NCBI GenBank assembly: GCA_001689405.1
Contig: LUJO01000013.1
Span: forward strand, 32,683 to 96,682
DNA from: Candidatus Homeothermus arabinoxylanisolvens
GTDB lineage: Bacteria; Bacteroidota; Bacteroidia; Bacteroidales; Muribaculaceae
Length of the DNA stretch: 64,000 bases
Reading direction: 5' to 3'
Part shown: positions 1 to 8,508 of the stretch, one piece after another
How the letters are laid out: every line of letters starts with the position of its first letter
Position numbering within the stretch: the first letter of the stretch is position 1
Position numbers and translations under genes: made by a program
The notes under the pieces: model-generated
Told to the model about the DNA's origin: nothing
What the model saw: the letters and a program-made list of their open reading frames with translations, nothing else
Database searches by the model: none

Positions 1-1
1 G

Positions 2-409
2 CCTGCGATTATGAAGATGATAGAAGGCCGTGCCGACCTCATCGATAAGGGTGTGGAGTACGCTCAAAATGCAAAGGAGCAGCTTGATCATGCCCGTGAA
101 GAGGCCGAAAAATATATAGAAGAAGCTCGCAAACAGCAAGCCGAGATGCTTCGCGACGCCGACCGTATGAAGACTCAGATTATCGAAGAGGCACGCGGTG
201 AGGCTCAGAAAGAGGCCAAGAAGCAGATGGAGGCCGCTCAAGTGGCTATAGAGCAGGCGCGCAAAGAAGCCGAATTGCGGTTCCGCGATGAAGTAAGCGC
301 GTTCGCTCTTGATATTGCCACTAAAGTGGTCCGCAAGCAGATGGCCGACGAGAAGGCTCAATCCCAATTGGTGAACTCACTGTTGGACGAAATCGAAAAC
401 AAAAATTAA
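2..409 (+). CDS. atpF: ATP synthase Fo subunit b (partial, 5' end outside window)
   Basis: This is the peripheral-stalk subunit that links the membrane a/c ring to F1. The reading frame is open from base 2, so the N-terminal membrane helix lies upstream of the window; the internal ATG at 11 is unlikely to be the true start. The visible 135 residues are the typical long, charged, Ala/Glu/Lys/Arg-rich coiled coil, ending in a short region that contacts the delta subunit. The gene is followed after 3 bp by atpH, then atpA and atpG, the usual Bacteroidetes order, in which the beta and epsilon genes sit elsewhere. Identification rests on the coiled-coil composition plus this gene order. Confidence 0.93.
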   Translation, partial: PAIMKMIEGRADLIDKGVEYAQNAKEQLDHAREEAEKYIEEARKQQAEMLRDADRMKTQIIEEARGEAQKEAKKQMEAAQVAIEQARKEAELRFRDEVSAFALDIATKVVRKQMADEKAQSQLVNSLLDEIENKN

Positions 410-412
410 TGC

Positions 413-964
413 ATGATGGATCAAGGTCTTATCCCAAATCGGTACGCTAAGGCTCTGTATAAGTTTGCCCTTGAAAAGGGCGATGCTGAACATATGTACG
501 GGCTTATGAAAAGTGTCGCGGCCGCCTTTGCTGCTCAACCGAGGTTACAGGAGGTTATGATTAACCCCTATATCGCCGCTGCCGACAAAACCCGCCTTTT
601 GACTACGGCAGCCGGCACCGATGCGGCTACAGACCGCTGTTATGCCGATTTTTTACGGTTGCTCCATGATAACCGCCGCATAGACTTCATGCGTGACATA
701 GCCTTGGCTTATCTCGGCATATACCGCAAGGCCAACAATATCTATCTTGTCAACGTCGTGACTGCCTCCCGGCTTCCCGACGACGAGGTAGAGCGTTTGC
801 GCCGGCTGGTCGAGAAACATCTTGACGGTGCGTCGATGGAGTTCTCACAGTCGATTGATCCGCAGCTTATAGGCGGCTTCGTCATAAACATCAATTCGGA
901 GCGTCTTGACGCCTCGGTAAGTAACGAATTAAAACAATTGCGTCTTAAACTTTTAAGCAACTAA
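413..964 (+). CDS. atpH: ATP synthase F1 subunit delta
   Basis: The 183-residue protein matches the OSCP/delta family in length. It caps the F1 head and ties it to the b-subunit stalk. The N-terminal half (starting MMDQGLIPNRYAKALYKFA) is the helical domain with the conserved RYAKALY-type opening; the C-terminal half carries the SIDPQLIGGFVI motif typical of the family. Two adjacent ATG codons (413 and 416) are both possible starts. It lies 3 bp after atpF and 6 bp before atpA, so it is co-transcribed with them. Confidence 0.96.
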   Translation: MMDQGLIPNRYAKALYKFALEKGDAEHMYGLMKSVAAAFAAQPRLQEVMINPYIAAADKTRLLTTAAGTDAATDRCYADFLRLLHDNRRIDFMRDIALAYLGIYRKANNIYLVNVVTASRLPDDEVERLRRLVEKHLDGASMEFSQSIDPQLIGGFVININSERLDASVSNELKQLRLKLLSN

Positions 965-970
965 CACAAA

Positions 971-2548
971 GTGATGATTAACCCAAGCGAAATATCGGAA
1001 GTATTAAAGCAACAACTCGAAAACGTCAATAATAAGGTGTCGTTTGAAGAGGTGGGTACGGTCCTTGAAGTGGGCGACGGTGTTGCCCATGTGTACGGAC
1101 TCGAAAATGTACGCGCCAACGAGCTTGTTGAGTTTGAAAATGGCGTCAAGGGCGTTGCCATGAACCTTGAGGAGAGCAACGTCGGCGTGATATTGCTTAA
1201 CAACATTGACCGCGTGACTGAAAATATGACCGTGCGTCGCACGGGTGAGATTGCCTCAATCCCGGCCGGTGAAGGTCTCTTGGGGCGTGTAATCAATGTG
1301 TTGGGTGAGCCTATTGACGGTGCCGGACCCATATCGGGCGAGCTTTACCGTATGCCGCTCGAGCGCAAGGCGCCCGGTGTCATATTCCGTCAGCCTGTAA
1401 ACCAGCCGTTGCAGACCGGTATCAAGGCTGTCGATTCAATGGTGCCCATAGGCCGCGGTCAGCGCGAGCTTATAATCGGTGACCGTCAGATCGGTAAGAC
1501 TGCGATTGCCATCGATACAATAATCAATCAACGCAAAAATTATGAAGACGGCAAGCCCGTATATTGTATATATGTGGCTATCGGGCAGAAAGCATCGTCG
1601 GTTGCCGCCACGGTGCAGACCCTGCGTGAGTACGGAGCGCTTCCTTACACGGTAGTTGTTGCCGCCAATGCTTCCGACTCTGCCGCCATGCGTTATTATT
1701 CTCCGTTTGCCGGTGTGGCTATCGGCGAATATTTCCGCGATACCGGCCGTGACGCTCTTATCGTGTACGATGACTTGTCAAAACAGGCTGTATCGTATCG
1801 TGAAATTTCACTTATCCTCAAGCGCCCCTCGGGCCGTGAGGCTTATCCCGGCGATATATTCTACCTGCACTCGCGTCTGCTCGAACGTGCCGCAAAGATT
1901 ATTGACAATCAGGAAGTGGCATCTTCGATGAATGACCTGCCGGAGGTGCTCAAAGACAAGGTGAAAGGTGGCGGTTCGCTTACGGCGTTGCCTATCATCG
2001 AGACTCAGGCCGGTGACGTGTCGGCGTATATCCCCACCAACGTGATTTCAATCACCGACGGTCAGATATTCCTTGAGACCGCGCTGTTTAACCGTGGTAT
2101 CCGTCCCGCTATAAATGTGGGTATATCGGTGTCGCGTGTAGGCGGTAACGCGCAGATCAAGTCTATGAAAAAAGTGGCCGGTACATTGAAAATCGATCAG
2201 GCACAGTTCCGTGAGCTTGAGTCGTTCACCAAGTTCGGCGGCGACATCGACCCCGTGACGGCCCGTGTGATTGACAAAGGTCGCAAAAACGAGCAGCTGC
2301 TTATCCAGCCTCAGTACAGCCCTATGGCCGTGGAGGATGAGGTGGCCGTGATATTCTGCGGTACCAAAGGCTTGCTCGAGAATGTGCCGCTTGACAAGGT
2401 AGCTGAATTTGAAAAATTGTTCCTGCAATTGCTGCATGCCAAATATCAGTCTGAAGTGCTTGACGTGATTAAGAGCGGTAAGCTCACCGATGACGTTGTG
2501 GCAAAACTTACTGAGAGTGCGGCAGAGATTGCAAGCCGATATAAATAA
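971..2548 (+). CDS. atpA: ATP synthase F1 subunit alpha
   Basis: This is the non-catalytic nucleotide-binding subunit of the F1 head. The length of 525 residues is normal. The Walker A motif GDRQIGKT lies near residue 170, followed by the alpha-type signatures around AIGQKASSVA and the conserved PAINVGISVSRVGG segment. It starts 6 bp after atpH and ends 13 bp before atpG. Nothing in the sequence suggests damage or unusual composition. Confidence 0.98.
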   Translation: MMINPSEISEVLKQQLENVNNKVSFEEVGTVLEVGDGVAHVYGLENVRANELVEFENGVKGVAMNLEESNVGVILLNNIDRVTENMTVRRTGEIASIPAGEGLLGRVINVLGEPIDGAGPISGELYRMPLERKAPGVIFRQPVNQPLQTGIKAVDSMVPIGRGQRELIIGDRQIGKTAIAIDTIINQRKNYEDGKPVYCIYVAIGQKASSVAATVQTLREYGALPYTVVVAANASDSAAMRYYSPFAGVAIGEYFRDTGRDALIVYDDLSKQAVSYREISLILKRPSGREAYPGDIFYLHSRLLERAAKIIDNQEVASSMNDLPEVLKDKVKGGGSLTALPIIETQAGDVSAYIPTNVISITDGQIFLETALFNRGIRPAINVGISVSRVGGNAQIKSMKKVAGTLKIDQAQFRELESFTKFGGDIDPVTARVIDKGRKNEQLLIQPQYSPMAVEDEVAVIFCGTKGLLENVPLDKVAEFEKLFLQLLHAKYQSEVLDVIKSGKLTDDVVAKLTESAAEIASRYK

Positions 2549-2561
2549 AATTGAATTATAA

Positions 2562-3443
2562 ATGGCAACATTACGCGAATTAAAAGGTCGCATCGGTTCG
2601 GTAAGGTCTTCCGAGAAGATTACCGGCGCTATGAAGATGATATCTTCGGCCAAGATGCATAAAGCCGAGCAGGCTTTGAAGCGTCTTCTTCCGTTCCGTG
2701 GACAGATACAGACTATCATGGGCAACTTGCTTTCAGCCGACGCCGAGTTTTCGTCGCCGCTGATTGAAAGCCGCGAAGTGAAGCGTATCGGTATCGTCGT
2801 GTTCGGCTCTGACGACGGCCTTTGCGGTGCCTACAATATAAATATTTTCAAGGGCCTTCTGCAGACTCTCCATTCTTATCGCGAGAAGTACGGAGCCGAC
2901 ATGAATTTTGTCATCTATACCATAGGTGTCAAGATGTACAAGGCGGTGTCGAAGATCGCCGATGCCCGTATCGAGGTCGTAAAACCTCAAGGTATTGACT
3001 CGAAGAGTCAGGCCGATGCGGTGCGCGATTTCACATTTGCCATGCAGAAGCGGTTTCTTGACGGCGACATAGACCTGCTTGACATTCTCTATATGAGTTA
3101 TAAGAGTGTGAGCCGTCAGGTGCTCCGTTCCGAGCAGCTGCTTCCTGTCGTGCAGGAGACTTTGACCGACAATGCGGTCACGGTGCAGTGTCGTCCTTAC
3201 ATATTTGAACCTGACCCCAATACTATATTCAACTCTGTCCTCCCTCTGTTTGTGCTCGCTGTCATGCAGGAGACATTCACAGAGAATCAGGCGTCGGAAC
3301 AAGCCGCCCGCGTCATGGCCATGCAAAGTGCCAACGATAACGCCAAGAAGCTCCTCGACCAGCTGCAGCTTGAATACAACAAGCTGCGACAGCAGGCCAT
3401 CACATCGGAGCTGCTTGACATATTGGGCGGTCAGGTAAGATGA
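2562..3443 (+). CDS. atpG: ATP synthase F1 subunit gamma
   Basis: This is the central rotor shaft of F1, 293 residues, with the family's conserved N-terminal helix (starting MATLRELKGRIGSVRSSEKI) and the C-terminal helix containing MQSANDNAKKLL and RQQAITSELLDIL. It is the last gene of the ATP synthase cluster here. Only 58 bp separate it from nuoI, with no terminator hairpin visible between them, so transcription probably continues into the complex I genes. Confidence 0.97.
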   Translation: MATLRELKGRIGSVRSSEKITGAMKMISSAKMHKAEQALKRLLPFRGQIQTIMGNLLSADAEFSSPLIESREVKRIGIVVFGSDDGLCGAYNINIFKGLLQTLHSYREKYGADMNFVIYTIGVKMYKAVSKIADARIEVVKPQGIDSKSQADAVRDFTFAMQKRFLDGDIDLLDILYMSYKSVSRQVLRSEQLLPVVQETLTDNAVTVQCRPYIFEPDPNTIFNSVLPLFVLAVMQETFTENQASEQAARVMAMQSANDNAKKLLDQLQLEYNKLRQQAITSELLDILGGQVR

Positions 3444-3501
3444 TGAACGAAATTGAATGGAAAAAGTAAATAACAAAAAATTATAAAGACCAATCATATC
3501 T

Positions 3502-4044
3502 ATGGGCAGTGTAAAAGATTATTTTTCATCACTGGGTACGGGGGTTGTAAGCCTTCTGAAAGGTATGGGTGTCACTGGAAAGGAATTTTTCACTCCGAAA
3601 ATTACCGAGGAGTATCCTGATCATCGTGACACTATTCAGTATGCGGCTCCCCGCTTTCGTGCCAAACTTCAGTTTATCTACGATGAAGAGGGGCGTAACC
3701 GTTGTATCGCTTGCGGTATCTGTCAGCGTAATTGTCCCAACGGCACAATAAGCATCACCACAAAGATGGTGGAGCTCCCCGACGGAAAGAAAAAACGTAA
3801 GTTGGACAAATATATGTATGACCTCGGCAGTTGTACATTCTGCGAATTGTGTGTCACCACCTGTCCGCAGGACGCTATCGAGTTCTCCAACGATTTCGAA
3901 CAGGCGGTGTTTACACGCTCTATGCTTGTAGAGCAGCTCAATTATCTCCCCGAGAAGGAGGATGATCCCGCACCGAAGCCGGCAGCTCCGAAACCTGCTG
4001 CCGATGCCAAGCCGGTCGATAACCAATCAGAAAAAGAAAAATAA
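3502..4044 (+). CDS. nuoI: NADH-quinone oxidoreductase subunit I (2x[4Fe-4S])
   Basis: This peripheral-arm subunit of complex I carries electrons through two [4Fe-4S] clusters towards the quinone site. The two motifs are CIACGICQRNCP at residues 68-79 and CTFCELCVTTCP at residues 111-122. Beyond about residue 150 there is a low-complexity Ala/Pro/Lys tail that many homologues lack. The gene is normally preceded by nuoH; here it follows atpG directly, and nuoA, B, C/D and H are not in the window. nuoJ follows after 12 bp. Confidence 0.96.
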   Translation: MGSVKDYFSSLGTGVVSLLKGMGVTGKEFFTPKITEEYPDHRDTIQYAAPRFRAKLQFIYDEEGRNRCIACGICQRNCPNGTISITTKMVELPDGKKKRKLDKYMYDLGSCTFCELCVTTCPQDAIEFSNDFEQAVFTRSMLVEQLNYLPEKEDDPAPKPAAPKPAADAKPVDNQSEKEK

Positions 4045-4056
4045 ATTAAACATAAT

Positions 4057-4575
4057 ATGGAATCAGTCGGAAGTATTGTTATGTATGGAATAATCGTAGC
4101 CGCGATTATTGTCTTCTCGATACTCACTGTCACCACACGACGCATTCTGCGTGCCGCAACTTATCTGTTGTTTGTGCTGTTTGCCACGGCGGGGCTGTAC
4201 TTCAAGCTCGATTACGAGTTTCTTGGTGCGGTCCAGATTGCCGTATACGCAGGCGGCATAGTCGTGTTGTTCGTATTCTCGATCTTGCTTACAAGCAAGC
4301 CGGGTGACAGCAGTGCGAGACTTGCTTCAAAGAAACGCGTGGTCGGACTCATCGCTGCCCTGATGTCGCTTGTCGTATTGGGCTATGCGCTTGTGAGCCG
4401 TCCTGAGTTCTGGTCTACATTCAGCGCTCCGTTCACTCTCGATATGACGATGAACCGTCTTGGCGAGATTTTGCTCGGAACCGAAAAGTACCAGTATCTG
4501 CTGCCTTTTGAAGCTGTGAGTGTGTTATTGTTGGCATGTATCATCGGAGGCGTTGTTGTCGCCCGTAAACGTTAA
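4057..4575 (+). CDS. nuoJ: NADH-quinone oxidoreductase subunit J
   Basis: A 172-residue integral membrane subunit of complex I with five predicted hydrophobic helices. The family signature is the segment around FLGAVQIAVYAGGIVVLFVF (about residues 53-72), in which the pi-bulge helix takes part in coupling quinone reduction to proton movement. It sits between nuoI (12 bp gap) and nuoK (7 bp gap) in the standard order. Confidence 0.96.
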   Translation: MESVGSIVMYGIIVAAIIVFSILTVTTRRILRAATYLLFVLFATAGLYFKLDYEFLGAVQIAVYAGGIVVLFVFSILLTSKPGDSSARLASKKRVVGLIAALMSLVVLGYALVSRPEFWSTFSAPFTLDMTMNRLGEILLGTEKYQYLLPFEAVSVLLLACIIGGVVVARKR

Positions 4576-4582
4576 TAGTGTT

Positions 4583-4897
4583 ATGGATAAACTACCTGTG
4601 ATGCTATACATAATACCCAGCATGATTATGTTCTGCTGCGGTGTATACGGTTTTATTACCCGTAAAAACATGATAGCGATACTTATATCGCTCGAGCTTA
4701 TGCTTAACGCGGTCGACATCAATTTTGTGGTGTTCAACCGGTTTTTGTTTCCCGGACAGCTTGAAGGCATGATGTTTACTCTTTTTGCTATCGCCATTGC
4801 GGCTGCTGAGACCGCTCTTGCCATTGCTATTATAGTAAACATTTTCAGAGTCGCCAAAAACATAGATGTCCGTGACCTTACTAAAATGAAATTTTAA
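4583..4897 (+). CDS. nuoK: NADH-quinone oxidoreductase subunit K
   Basis: A 104-residue, three-helix membrane subunit homologous to MrpC. I place the start at the ATG at 4583 (MDKLPVML) because an earlier in-frame start at 4520 would overlap nuoJ by 56 bp and add non-homologous residues. The conserved glutamates on the proton path are visible in the helix ILISLELMLNAV and in AIAAAETALAIAI. It is followed after 5 bp by nuoL. Confidence 0.95.
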   Translation: MDKLPVMLYIIPSMIMFCCGVYGFITRKNMIAILISLELMLNAVDINFVVFNRFLFPGQLEGMMFTLFAIAIAAAETALAIAIIVNIFRVAKNIDVRDLTKMKF

Positions 4898-4902
4898 CAG
4901 CT

Positions 4903-6957
4903 ATGGAAATGATGTCAATCTTCATACTTTGCATACCCTTGTGCATGTTCCTCTTACTCGGATTGCTCGGTAAGTACATGCCGCATAAGGTGGCCGGAAT
5001 TCTCGGTACGTTGGGTATGGGAGTTACAATGGTGTTGGCTTATACTGTAGCCCTCACTTATTTCTTCTCGGGAAGCCCCGAGTTTATAAACGAGGCCGGC
5101 GAACGTCTTCAGGTCGTATTGTTCAATTACGACTGGTTGCAGTTTACCGACAAACTTGTCATTCGTCTCGGTTTCCTTCTTGATCCTATTTCGGCGCTCC
5201 TTCTTGTCGTCATTACGACAGTGTCGTTTATGGTGCATCTTTACAGCAACGGTTACATGCGCGACCATCACGGAGTGTGGGAGACCGGCTTCCAGCGTTT
5301 TTACGCGTTCCTGTCGCTCTTCAGCTTCTCGATGCTCGGTCTTGTAGTGGCTACCAACATTTTCCAGATGTATATTTTCTGGGAGCTTGTGGGCGCTTCT
5401 TCATTCCTGCTCATCGGCTTCTACTATGTCAAGCCCTCGGCAGTTGCCGCATGTAAGAAAGCGTTTATCGTAACCCGCTTCGCCGACCTCGGCTTCCTGC
5501 TCGGTATTCTTGCTCTGTCGTTCTACGGTGCCAAGTACGGCAACTTCAATTTCGACTTCAATTTCGACTTCACTTCGCTCACATCTTCTGCCGTGGCAGG
5601 TGCTAAGAACATCTTCCAGATCGATCTTTCTACCGCCGAGGCTGTCAAGAATACATTCCTTAACTCACCCGCACCTACATTCCTCGGCGCTTCGGTGCTT
5701 ACTTGGGCGCTTGTGCTGATCTTTATGGGCGGTATGGGTAAGTCGGCTATGTTGCCGTTGCACATATGGCTTCCCGACGCTATGGAAGGTCCGACTCCCG
5801 TGTCGGCACTCATCCACGCCGCTACCATGGTTGTGGCAGGTGTCTATCTTGTCGCCCGTCTGTTCCCCTTGTATCTTATGGAGACTGCGGCGCTCGAGAT
5901 TATTGTCGTCGTCGGTGCGGTTACCGCGCTCTATGCCGCTATGGTGGCATGTACGCAGGTCGACATCAAGCGTGTGCTTGCATTCTCTACCATATCGCAG
6001 ATTGCGTTCATGATGGTTTCGCTTGGCGTTGCCCGTCCTGAATTCCACCATGGAGTAGGTTATATGGCCGGTATGTTCCATCTGTTTACTCACGCCATGT
6101 TCAAGGCACTCCTCTTCCTTTGTGCCGGTGCTATTATCCACGCTATTGGCTCCAACGACTATACCGCCATGCATGGACTCCGCAAGTACATGCCTGTGAC
6201 CCATATCACATTCCTTGTCGGCTGTCTTGCTATAGCAGGTATCATACCGTTTGCCGGTTTCTTCTCGAAAGATGAGATTTTGACCGCATGCTTCGGCAAC
6301 TCGATGTTGTGGTACATATGGATGTCATTTGTAGCCGGTCTTACCGCCTTCTACATGTTCCGTCTGTATTATCTCATATTCTGGTGGAAAGAGCATAAGA
6401 TACCCGAAGGACATCATGCTCCCCATGATCAGGCTTGGACCATGACGGTTCCTTTGGTATTCCTTGCCGCTGTATCGTGCGTGGCCGGTTTCGTTCCGTT
6501 CGGAAACCTCGTTACTTGGAACGGTCGCCCCATGTTTGACAGCATGTCGTTCTTTACCAATCTTGAGCACCTCAACTGGTCTGTTGCCGCAGTCAGTCTT
6601 GCTGTTGCAGTTGTAGCCATAATTATCGCTACAGCCATGTACAAGAAAGAAAATCCCGCTCCTGCAAAGATGAAAGCCGCTCTGCCCGCTCTGTGGCGCT
6701 GGTGCTTCCACCGCTTCTATTGGGACGAGCTTTATCTGTTCATCACAAGAAACATCATCTTCGACCGCATATGCAAGCCTATAGCATGGTTTGACCGTCA
6801 CATCATCGACGGTACGATGGATATGTTTGCTGCCGTTACACAGCGTGCATCGCTCGCTATCAAGGGTCTGCAGTCGGGCAATGTCCAGTTCTATGTATGG
6901 CTCTATCTTGTCGGCGCACTTCTCATGGCGACTGTCGTATGGATATGTCTTCTGTAA
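4903..6957 (+). CDS. nuoL: NADH-quinone oxidoreductase subunit L
   Basis: The largest proton-pumping, antiporter-like subunit of complex I (684 residues, normal is 600-690). The proton_antipo_M domain covers roughly residues 135-430, with the conserved lysine/glutamate helices around MYIFWELVGASSFLLIG and LPLHIWLPDAMEGPTPVSAL. The C-terminal part forms the long lateral helix that runs along subunits M and N. It is in the standard order between nuoK and nuoM. Confidence 0.97.
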   Translation: MEMMSIFILCIPLCMFLLLGLLGKYMPHKVAGILGTLGMGVTMVLAYTVALTYFFSGSPEFINEAGERLQVVLFNYDWLQFTDKLVIRLGFLLDPISALLLVVITTVSFMVHLYSNGYMRDHHGVWETGFQRFYAFLSLFSFSMLGLVVATNIFQMYIFWELVGASSFLLIGFYYVKPSAVAACKKAFIVTRFADLGFLLGILALSFYGAKYGNFNFDFNFDFTSLTSSAVAGAKNIFQIDLSTAEAVKNTFLNSPAPTFLGASVLTWALVLIFMGGMGKSAMLPLHIWLPDAMEGPTPVSALIHAATMVVAGVYLVARLFPLYLMETAALEIIVVVGAVTALYAAMVACTQVDIKRVLAFSTISQIAFMMVSLGVARPEFHHGVGYMAGMFHLFTHAMFKALLFLCAGAIIHAIGSNDYTAMHGLRKYMPVTHITFLVGCLAIAGIIPFAGFFSKDEILTACFGNSMLWYIWMSFVAGLTAFYMFRLYYLIFWWKEHKIPEGHHAPHDQAWTMTVPLVFLAAVSCVAGFVPFGNLVTWNGRPMFDSMSFFTNLEHLNWSVAAVSLAVAVVAIIIATAMYKKENPAPAKMKAALPALWRWCFHRFYWDELYLFITRNIIFDRICKPIAWFDRHIIDGTMDMFAAVTQRASLAIKGLQSGNVQFYVWLYLVGALLMATVVWICLL

Positions 6958-6988
6958 TGTTTAATGGTGCAACTCAAATATAGTAATT

Positions 6989-8494
6989 ATGATATTCTCT
7001 AATATTCTTATATATTTTGTAGTCATCCCGCTGTTGATGCTCGGGTGTCTGTTCCTTTGCAGGAACATGAACCAGATACGCACCGTTGCAGTTGTCGGTT
7101 CTACGGCACTTGTGGCCTTGGCTGTATACTTGGTGTTTGACTTTTTGCATTTGCGTGCCGCCGGTGCCGATGCCATAATGCTGTATACCGGTTCTTGGAT
7201 GTGGTTTGAACCGCTTAACATCCATCTGGCTGTAGGTGTCGACGGTATTTCGGTAGCCATGTTGCTCCTTTCGGCAATCATTGTATTTGCCGGTACGTTT
7301 GCTTCGTGGAAAATCGAGCCGCTGCCCAAGGACTTTTTCTTATGGCTTATCCTGCTCTCGACCGGTGTGTTCGGTTTCTTCATCTCAATCGACCTGTTCA
7401 CTATGTTCATGTTCTATGAGGTGGCCCTTATCCCCATGTACCTTCTTATTGGTCTCTGGGGTACTGGACGCAAGGAGTATTCGGCTATGAAGCTTACGCT
7501 GATGCTTATGGGCGGTTCGGCATTCCTTTTGCTCGGTATTCTCGGTATATATTATCATTCGGCTCCCGAAGGCGGTCAGCTTACCATGAACTTGCTTGAG
7601 ATATCGGCTAACGACGCCATTGACCATAATTGGCAGTACTTCCTGTTCCCGATGACATTTGTCGGTTTCGGAGTACTCGGCGCTATGTTCCCGTTCCACA
7701 CTTGGAGTCCTGACGGTCATGCCTCGGCGCCTACCGCCGTGTCCATGCTGCATGCTGGTGTACTTATGAAGCTGGGAGGTTATGGCTGCTTCCGCGTGGC
7801 TATATATCTGATGCCTTTCGCTGCCAATGAGCTCGCGTGGATATTCCTTATCCTTACCGGTATATCGGTTGTTTACGGAGCGTTCAGCGCATGTGTGCAG
7901 AACGACCTCAAATACATCAACGCCTACTCTTCGGTTAGTCACTGCGGACTTGTGCTGTTTGCCATATTGATGCTTAACACCACGGCCATGACCGGTGCTG
8001 TTATGCAGATGTTGTCACACGGTCTTATGACAGCCTTGTTCTTTGCGCTGATCGGTATGATCTACGGTCGTACTCATACACGCGACATCCGGCTCATGGG
8101 CGGTCTTATGAAGATTATGCCGTTCTTGGCTGTATGTTATGTCATTGCGGGTATGGCCTCTCTCGGTCTTCCCGGTCTTAGCGGTTTCGTTGCCGAAATG
8201 ACTATTTTCGTGGGCTCGTTCCAGCACGCCGACTTCTTCCACCGTGCGTTTACAGTGGCTGCATGTTGCTCTATCGTTATTACTGCCGTATACATACTCC
8301 GTGTTGTGGGCAAACTGCTTTACGGTCCCGTATACGACGAGCATCATCTTACGCTCACCGATGCCAAGTGGTGGGAACGCCTCTCCACCGTCACTCTTAT
8401 TGTCTGCGTGGCCGGTATCGGTTGTTTCCCCAACTGGATCAATGACATGCTCCATGACTCCTTCCTCCCTATTATTGAAGTGTTGACTAAATAA
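6989..8494 (+). CDS. nuoM: NADH-quinone oxidoreductase subunit M
   Basis: An antiporter-like proton-pumping subunit, 501 residues with about 14 hydrophobic helices. Diagnostic segments are FMFYEVALIPMYLLIGLWG (carrying the key Glu), FPFHTWSPDGHASAPTAVSM and the family's SSVSHCGLV. It begins 31 bp after nuoL and is followed by nuoN after 14 bp. Confidence 0.97.
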   Translation: MIFSNILIYFVVIPLLMLGCLFLCRNMNQIRTVAVVGSTALVALAVYLVFDFLHLRAAGADAIMLYTGSWMWFEPLNIHLAVGVDGISVAMLLLSAIIVFAGTFASWKIEPLPKDFFLWLILLSTGVFGFFISIDLFTMFMFYEVALIPMYLLIGLWGTGRKEYSAMKLTLMLMGGSAFLLLGILGIYYHSAPEGGQLTMNLLEISANDAIDHNWQYFLFPMTFVGFGVLGAMFPFHTWSPDGHASAPTAVSMLHAGVLMKLGGYGCFRVAIYLMPFAANELAWIFLILTGISVVYGAFSACVQNDLKYINAYSSVSHCGLVLFAILMLNTTAMTGAVMQMLSHGLMTALFFALIGMIYGRTHTRDIRLMGGLMKIMPFLAVCYVIAGMASLGLPGLSGFVAEMTIFVGSFQHADFFHRAFTVAACCSIVITAVYILRVVGKLLYGPVYDEHHLTLTDAKWWERLSTVTLIVCVAGIGCFPNWINDMLHDSFLPIIEVLTK

Positions 8495-8508
8495 AAGATT
8501 TATAAGAT

